Shown here one piece after another: positions 59,182-64,000 of a stretch of 64,000 nucleotides of DNA; positions within the stretch are counted from its first letter, which is position 1, and the number at the start of each line of letters is the position of its first letter. The stretch lies in contig NZ_CP108549.1 in the NCBI RefSeq assembly GCF_036010325.1, forward strand, positions 1,736,001 through 1,800,000, read 5' to 3'. The notes beneath the pieces are model-generated. The model did no database searches. It was given only the letters and a program-made list of their open reading frames with translations, and was not told the DNA's origin. The position numbers were made by a program, and so were the translations under genes. Source of the DNA: Streptomyces sp. NBC_01210. GTDB taxonomy: Bacteria; Actinomycetota; Actinomycetes; Streptomycetales; Streptomycetaceae.

Positions 59182-60543
59182 CTACATACCGGCGATGAGC
59201 TTCTCCACCCGGTCATCGACCGACCGGAACGGGTCCTTGCACAACACGGTGCGCTGAGCCTGGTCGTTGAGCTTGAGGTGCACCCAGTCGACGGTGAAGT
59301 CCCGCCGCTGCTCCTGAGCCCGGCGGATGAAGTCGCCGCGCAGCCGCGCCCTGGTGGTCTGCGGGGGCACCGACTTGCCCTCGAAGATCTTCAGGTCGTT
59401 GCAGATCCGGGCGGCCTGACCCTTCCGCTCGAGGAGGTAGTACAGCCCCCGGCGGCGGTGGATGTCGTGGTACGCGAGGTCTATCTGGGCGACTCGCGGA
59501 TGCGACATGGTCATATTGTGCTTGGCCCGGTACCGCTCGATGAGCTTGTACTTCATCACCCAGTCGATCTCGGTGCCGATCCGGTCGAGGTCCTCCGAAT
59601 CGATCGCGTCCAGCGTGCGGCCCCAGAGTTCCAGGACCTGCTCGACGGTGCCGGTGCGGATCCCGCGCCGCTCGACGAAGTCCACGGCCTTCTCGTAGTA
59701 CTCGCGCTGCACTTCGAGGGCCGAGGCCTCGCGGCCGCTGGCCAGGCGTACCTTGCGCTGTCCGGTGATGTCATGGCTGACCTCGCGGATCGCCCTGATC
59801 GGGTTCTCCAGGGTCAGATCGCGCATGACCGTGCCCGCCTCGATCATGCGCAGTACGAGGTCGGTCGCGCCGACCTTGAGCAGCATGGTCGTCTCGGACA
59901 TGTTCGAGTCGCCGACGATGACATGCAGACGGCGGTAGCGCTCCGCGTCGGCGTGCGGTTCGTCGCGGGTGTTGATGATCGGGCGCGAGCGGGTGGTGGC
60001 GGAGCTGACGCCCTCCCAGATGTGCTCGGCGCGCTGGCTGACGCAGTAGACCGCGCCACGCGGGGTCTGCAGTACCTTGCCCGCGCCGCACAGCAGCTGA
60101 CGGGTGACCAGGAACGGAATGAGGATGTCCGCGAGCCGGGAGAACTCTCCGTGGCGGGCGACGAGATAGTTCTCGTGGCAGCCGTAGGAGTTTCCCGCCG
60201 AGTCGGTGTTGTTCTTGAAGAGATAGACGTCGCCCGCGATTCCCTCCTCGTGCAGGCGGCGTTCGGCGTCGACGAGCAGGCCTTCGAGAATGCGCTCGCC
60301 CGCCTTGTCGTGCGTGACCAGTTCGGTCACGTTGTCGCATTCGGGAGTTGCGTATTCCGGATGCGAACCCACGTCGAGGTAGAGGCGGGCGCCGTTCCGC
60401 AGGAAGACATTGCTGCTGCGGCCCCATGAGACAACACGGCGGAAGAGGTAGCGCGCCACTTCGTCAGGTGACAGTCGGCGCTGTCCCCTGAACGTGCACG
60501 TGACGCCGTACTCGTTCTCCAGCCCGAAAATGCGGCGGTCCAT
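59182..60543 (-). CDS. pafA: Pup--protein ligase PafA
   Basis: 453-aa enzyme that joins the C-terminal Glu of the small protein Pup to substrate lysines, marking them for the actinobacterial proteasome. The ATP/Mg site is GLENEYGVT (Glu9) and catalytic Asp57 lies in [39 protein letters not shown] and [14 protein letters not shown] are other conserved blocks. Pup, Dop and proteasome genes are not in this window but normally lie further right. Start ATG 60543. Confidence 0.97.
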   Translation of the reverse strand: MDRRIFGLENEYGVTCTFRGQRRLSPDEVARYLFRRVVSWGRSSNVFLRNGARLYLDVGSHPEYATPECDNVTELVTHDKAGERILEGLLVDAERRLHEEGIAGDVYLFKNNTDSAGNSYGCHENYLVARHGEFSRLADILIPFLVTRQLLCGAGKVLQTPRGAVYCVSQRAEHIWEGVSSATTRSRPIINTRDEPHADAERYRRLHVIVGDSNMSETTMLLKVGATDLVLRMIEAGTVMRDLTLENPIRAIREVSHDITGQRKVRLASGREASALEVQREYYEKAVDFVERRGIRTGTVEQVLELWGRTLDAIDSEDLDRIGTEIDWVMKYKLIERYRAKHNMTMSHPRVAQIDLAYHDIHRRRGLYYLLERKGQAARICNDLKIFEGKSVPPQTTRARLRGDFIRRAQEQRRDFTVDWVHLKLNDQAQRTVLCKDPFRSVDDRVEKLIAGM

Positions 60544-60552
60544 GTCTGAACA

Positions 60553-61821
60553 TTACGCCTCAAGGCCTGTGCTGAAACCGGGTTCGGCAGCACCGTTTCG
60601 ATCATTTTCCGATGAGCTCGCGATGTCCTTGGTACGGCCGGGAACTGCGAGTACCCGCTGAGTGGCCATCAGAACCATGAGTGCGGCGATCCCTCCGGCT
60701 CCGGCGACGGCGAAGCTCCAGCTCGTCCCGCCCAGCTCGACCGCCGGGCCCGCGACAGCCGTTCCGACCGCCGCGCCGACGCCGAAGGTCGTGACGAGCC
60801 AGGAGAAGGCCTCGGTCACCGTGCCGCTCGGAGCGTGCCGGTCGACGACGATGAAGGCGCAGGCGATCGCGGGCGCCAGGAAGACTCCGGCGATGGCGGA
60901 GAGCGCGGTCATGGCGACCACGCCGGGGGTGAGCGCGAGCGGCAGATAGCCGAGCGCGAGCAGGGCGACGATGACGCGCAGGCGGCGCTCGGGTGCTCCG
61001 GCCCACTGCCGGGCGCCGTAGACCACACCGCCGAGGAGTGCGCCGAGGCCGAGGGCGGCCATCAGCCAGCCGTACACCGCCTGGCGGCCGTGGTCGTCGG
61101 CGTACGCGACGCCGGCGACGGTGATGGAGCCGAGCGCGAGGCCGACGAAGAAGAAGGCGCCGAGGAGAGCTAGCAGCCCGGGTGAGCGCAGTGCGCCGAG
61201 CCAATGGGCCTCGCGGGGTGCGGAACGCCAGGTGCGGGACGGTTCTGCGAGGACGACGGAGAGCGCACCGAGCACGCCCACGGCGTTGATGACGAGCAGG
61301 GCGGCGGCGGGCGACCAGAGCGAGACGAGCAGGGTGACCAGCAGTGGGCCGACGGTGAACATGACTTCCTGGGCCACGGCGTCCATGGCGTAGGCCCGGT
61401 GCACCTGGTCCTCACGGCCGAGGACGCTGGGCCACAGGGCCCGCAGTCCGCCTTCGAGGGGCGGGGTGAAGAGGCCTGCGACAACCACGGCGGCGTACGC
61501 GGCGGGCAGTGAGCCGGTGCCGACGGCGGCGAGGAGGGTCATGCCGAGGGCGGAGAGAACGGCGGCGGGCAGCTGGACCCGGGGCTGTCCGTACAGGTCC
61601 ACGGCGCGGCCGAGCAGCGGCTGGCCCATCGCGGTCGCCAGTCCGTACACGGCGGCGAGCGCCCCGGCGAGGGTGTAGCTGCCGCCTTCGGCGCGGGTGA
61701 ACAGGACGATGGCGATGTGAGCGGTGGCGTTGGGCAGCCTGCCGACGAGCGTGCCGGCGAGCAGCCGTGCCGCGTGCGGCGCCTTGAGGATGTCTGCGTA
61801 GCCGGTGGCTCCCAGGGCCAT
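60553..61821 (-). CDS. Major facilitator superfamily permease
   Basis: 422-aa transporter with 12 membrane helices and no large soluble domain. ILKAPHAARLLAGTLVGRLPNATAHIAIVLFTRAEGGSYTLAGALAAVYGLATAMGQPLLGRAVDLYG holds the A-loop-like motif between helices 2 and 3. Drug or metabolite export is typical of the family, but nothing identifies the substrate. It ends 9 bp before pafA. The LacI regulator gene is divergent and two TACGTA sites lie between. Confidence 0.9.
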   Translation of the reverse strand: MALGATGYADILKAPHAARLLAGTLVGRLPNATAHIAIVLFTRAEGGSYTLAGALAAVYGLATAMGQPLLGRAVDLYGQPRVQLPAAVLSALGMTLLAAVGTGSLPAAYAAVVVAGLFTPPLEGGLRALWPSVLGREDQVHRAYAMDAVAQEVMFTVGPLLVTLLVSLWSPAAALLVINAVGVLGALSVVLAEPSRTWRSAPREAHWLGALRSPGLLALLGAFFFVGLALGSITVAGVAYADDHGRQAVYGWLMAALGLGALLGGVVYGARQWAGAPERRLRVIVALLALGYLPLALTPGVVAMTALSAIAGVFLAPAIACAFIVVDRHAPSGTVTEAFSWLVTTFGVGAAVGTAVAGPAVELGGTSWSFAVAGAGGIAALMVLMATQRVLAVPGRTKDIASSSENDRNGAAEPGFSTGLEA

Positions 61822-61856
61822 GTTCCGCCCCTCTCTCCCGGCTCAACCCGAGGTTT

Positions 61857-61883
61857 TACGTATAACGTGGTCGGCCATACGTA
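61857..61883. promoter_or_regulatory. Candidate LacI operator pair
   Basis: TACGTAT at 61857-61863 and its inverted copy ATACGTA at 61877-61883, 13-bp spacer. Around the left one GTTTTACGTATAAC is itself almost symmetric. Position between the MFS and lacI genes fits autoregulation and control of the permease. Confidence 0.6.
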
Positions 61884-61962
61884 CCATGTCGGCAGTCCGC
61901 GGGTCCACCGCGGGCGTATAACGGAACGAGCGCCGAGCGGCGAGCGGCGGAGGACGGCACCG

Positions 61963-63447
61963 ATGGCACACGGGTCCCAGGACGAGCCCGCGGCACCCGC
62001 CCCCGGGACGGACGGCCTCGTGGCAGGCGGGCGGCAGCCTGCCGGACCGGGCGAAAGGGGGCCGGGCGGCGCCCTCGCGGCCGAGAGGCCCGGCTCACCC
62101 CAGCCGGCGGACCGCCCCGCCCGCGGCACGTCGGACCACGTGCCGCCCACCGGCACCGAGGCGGACCGGGCGCCCTCCGCCGGACCCCGCGCCTCCGACG
62201 CGCCCGCAGGCGGAACGGCCCCGGCCGCCGCCCCCGCCGCCGCGGAAGCCCGACCAGGCCTGTCGGGCGACCGCCCCACTCCCGGCACGGTGGATGAGGA
62301 ACCGCCCACCACCGGCGGAGCGACGCGCCGAGCCGGACCGGCCGCCGCCCACACGGCCGCGGGTCCTGGCCCCGCCCGGCCGGGCGAACCGCCCACCCAC
62401 GCCACGGCGGAACGCGAGCCGCCCACCGGCCACCGCAGCGAGAGCAGCCCCCGGCCCACCAGCCGGGATGTCGCCAGGGCCGCCGGGGTTTCGCAGGCCA
62501 CCGTGTCGCTCGTCCTCGGTGACAAGTGGCGCGGCAGAGTGTCCGAGCGGACCGCCGGGCTGGTGCGGGATGCCGCGCGCGAGCTCGGGTACCGGCCGAA
62601 TCTCGCCGCCCGCAATCTGCGGCTCGGACGGACCAGGACCGCGCTGCTCGTCGTCCCGGCCCTCACTAATGAGTTCTTCGCCCGCGTCTACACGGGCGCG
62701 GCCACCGTCGCCGCCGAGCACGGCTTCGGTGTGGTGCTCTACCCCTCCCCCGAAGGCATCGGCCCCGCCAAGGACCCCTTCGCCTCCGCCCGTGCCGCTC
62801 TCGACGGGGTGATCGCCTCCTCCATGGCCGCCGAGGCGCTGACCGCCATCCGCGGCACGCACCTCCCGCTGGTGATGCTCGACAGCAACCCGGCCGACCC
62901 CGGCGCCGTGGCCCATGTCAACCTCGATATCGCCGACGGCATGCGGCAGATGACGGACCATCTCCTCGCACTCGGCCACCGTCGCTTCGTCCATCTCGCC
63001 TCGGCCGTGGCCTCCTGGACCTTCGACGTACGGGCCCGGGCTCTCCACGAGCATCTGCGTGACGTCCCCGACGCCGTCGTACGGACTGTCCCCGCGCCGC
63101 TCGACGTGGGCAGCGCACGCGCGGCCGTGGAGCGGGCGCTCATCGGCCCGGGACCGCGGCCCACCGCCATCCTCTGCGACGACGACATCCTGGCCGCCGG
63201 AGCCTGCAAGGCGGTACGGCGGCTGGGCCTGCGGGTGCCCGAGGACATCTCCGTCACCGGCTTCGACGATCTCGCGCTCGCCACGGCCGTGGAGCCCGAG
63301 CTCACCACGGTGCGCCTGCCCGCGGAACGGGTCGGCGAGCGTGGCATGTCCGCGCTGCTCGCGGTCCTCGACGGCCGCCCGCCCGAGGAGGGCGATCTCC
63401 CGGTGAATCTGGTCATCCGGGACTCGTCGGCCGCCCCCTCCTCTTGA
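61963..63447 (+). CDS. LacI-family regulator with a long disordered N-terminal extension
   Basis: 494 aa, longer than the usual 330-350. The DNA-binding helix-turn-helix (TSRDVARAAGVSQATVSLVLGDKWRGRVSERTAGLVRDAARELGYRPNLAARNLRLGRTRT) starts only near residue 167. The part before it is Pro/Ala/Gly/Glu-rich and probably disordered. The periplasmic-binding-like domain includes ALLVVPALTNEFFARVYTGAA and LPLVMLDSNP, ending with DISVTGFDDLALATAVEPELTTVRLPAERVGERGM. GGAGG lies 9 nt before the ATG at 61963. Likely represses the divergent MFS permease and itself; effector unknown. Confidence 0.88.
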   Translation: MAHGSQDEPAAPAPGTDGLVAGGRQPAGPGERGPGGALAAERPGSPQPADRPARGTSDHVPPTGTEADRAPSAGPRASDAPAGGTAPAAAPAAAEARPGLSGDRPTPGTVDEEPPTTGGATRRAGPAAAHTAAGPGPARPGEPPTHATAEREPPTGHRSESSPRPTSRDVARAAGVSQATVSLVLGDKWRGRVSERTAGLVRDAARELGYRPNLAARNLRLGRTRTALLVVPALTNEFFARVYTGAATVAAEHGFGVVLYPSPEGIGPAKDPFASARAALDGVIASSMAAEALTAIRGTHLPLVMLDSNPADPGAVAHVNLDIADGMRQMTDHLLALGHRRFVHLASAVASWTFDVRARALHEHLRDVPDAVVRTVPAPLDVGSARAAVERALIGPGPRPTAILCDDDILAAGACKAVRRLGLRVPEDISVTGFDDLALATAVEPELTTVRLPAERVGERGMSALLAVLDGRPPEEGDLPVNLVIRDSSAAPSS

Positions 63448-63499
63448 TCCCGTCCGTGCGGACCGGTCTTGAGCCCACGAGACCCGCCATGGAACCATC

Positions 63500-64000
63500 A
63501 TGATCATGATGAGTACGGCGGCGAATCCGATCGACGCGACGCTGATCGGAACGGCTCCCGCGACAGGCTGGATCGAGCCGCTCTCCGAGGGACGTCTTTC
63601 CGTCAGGACCGACGACCGGCTCGAGATACACGACCGGGAGGCGTTCCTCGCCGGCACGCCGTCCCCCACACAGTCGCTGCGCCTCCCGGCGCACTCCGCG
63701 GCGACCCCGTTGCCCGACGGCGGCGTCGTCGTCGCCGAGGGCACCCGAATCCGCGCCCTGGACCCCGACGGCAGCACCCGCTGGGAACTGCCCCACGCGC
63801 CCTGGCACGGCGGCCGGTGGAACCCCAGGCCACCGGGCGCCCCGGCCGCGAGCCCGGACGGCGGGCTCGTCAGTGTCGTGGTTCCGACGCTCGCCGACAG
63901 CGACACCCCGGCGGCGCTGGTCTACGACGATCCGCCCCGGCACCGGTACGCCCGCGACGCCCTGCTCCTCATCGACACCGCGTCCGGCCGGGTCAGAGCG
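63500..64000 (+). CDS. Unfinished protein at the right edge, possible beta-propeller
   Basis: An open frame without stop to the window end. Three in-frame ATGs (63500, 63506, 63509) precede STAANPIDATLIGTAPATGW. Content such as RTDDRLEIHDREAFLAG, GTRIRALDPDGSTRWELP and ALLLIDTASGRVRA has the rhythm of PQQ/WD-type beta-propeller blades, usually binding or scaffold proteins. No signal peptide. Codon usage is like the neighbours. The family cannot be fixed from this fragment. Confidence 0.7.
   Translation, partial: MIMMSTAANPIDATLIGTAPATGWIEPLSEGRLSVRTDDRLEIHDREAFLAGTPSPTQSLRLPAHSAATPLPDGGVVVAEGTRIRALDPDGSTRWELPHAPWHGGRWNPRPPGAPAASPDGGLVSVVVPTLADSDTPAALVYDDPPRHRYARDALLLIDTASGRVRA

Noticed and set aside
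1-64000. tRNA, rRNA, insertion sequence or integrase genes
   Set aside because: None was recognised on either strand by reading; a tRNAscan or covariance search would be the decisive test.

Overview
The window looks like a chromosomal segment of a Streptomyces species. It is very GC-rich, its codons are strongly GC-biased at the third position, GTG and TTG starts are frequent, several genes appear leaderless, and the gene order (pheST, infC-rpmI-rplT, a glutamine-synthetase-like glnA4 cluster, opuA-type transporter, pafABC with tatAC) is the one known from Streptomyces coelicolor. No rRNA, tRNA, transposase, prophage or CRISPR array was recognised.

Layout. 1-7 kb: translation genes read leftward (infC, rpmI, rplT, an rRNA methyltransferase, a soluble sensor kinase, pheS, pheT cut by the left edge). 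The infC leader carries stem-loops ending in a terminator-like hairpin. 7-15 kb: housekeeping and exported proteins, including an orphan mycosin-like protease translationally coupled to a Pro-rich membrane protein with an internal 72-bp tandem repeat, a PLP-fold aldolase/deaminase and a secreted HAD phosphatase. 15-22 kb: gamma-glutamylation pathway for ethanolamine or similar amines (SDR, aldehyde dehydrogenase, GlnA4-like ligase, divergent FadR/GntR regulator, permease, gamma-glutamyl hydrolase). 22-29 kb: LysR/TDT-exporter pair, BtuF-like protein, XRE-cupin regulator, glycine-betaine type ABC transporter. 29-31 kb: 5'-3' exonuclease and an iron-box-controlled siderophore-interacting protein.

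31-38 kb is the most interesting accessory block. A MerR regulator faces two membrane-protein genes (one ABA4-like) across two identical operators. An ECF sigma / RskA-type anti-sigma / photolyase operon follows, convergent with a cyclopropane-fatty-acid-synthase-like gene preceded by remnants of a FAD oxidoreductase and a DUF1365 gene. The sigma operon and the cfa operon share the promoter CAATCC-N15-CCGAAT, so they look like one sigma regulon, resembling known light-inducible actinobacterial clusters.

38-49 kb: a guanidine/urea carboxylation pathway (two DUF1989 proteins, a 1168-aa biotin carboxylase, allophanate hydrolase) controlled by a TetR repressor. A 20-bp perfect palindrome lies in front of the operon, and a diverged copy lies at the same distance in front of an APC permease 4 kb away, predicting that the permease imports the pathway's substrate. 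Between them are a small zinc-ribbon protein and an ADP-ribosylglycohydrolase-family gene.

49-64 kb: LLM monooxygenase, SnoaL-like protein, HelY helicase, Tat translocase (TatC, TatA), PafC/PafB WYL regulators, two FKBP isomerases, the Pup ligase PafA, an MFS permease with a divergent LacI regulator bearing a long disordered N-terminus, and an unfinished gene at the right edge.
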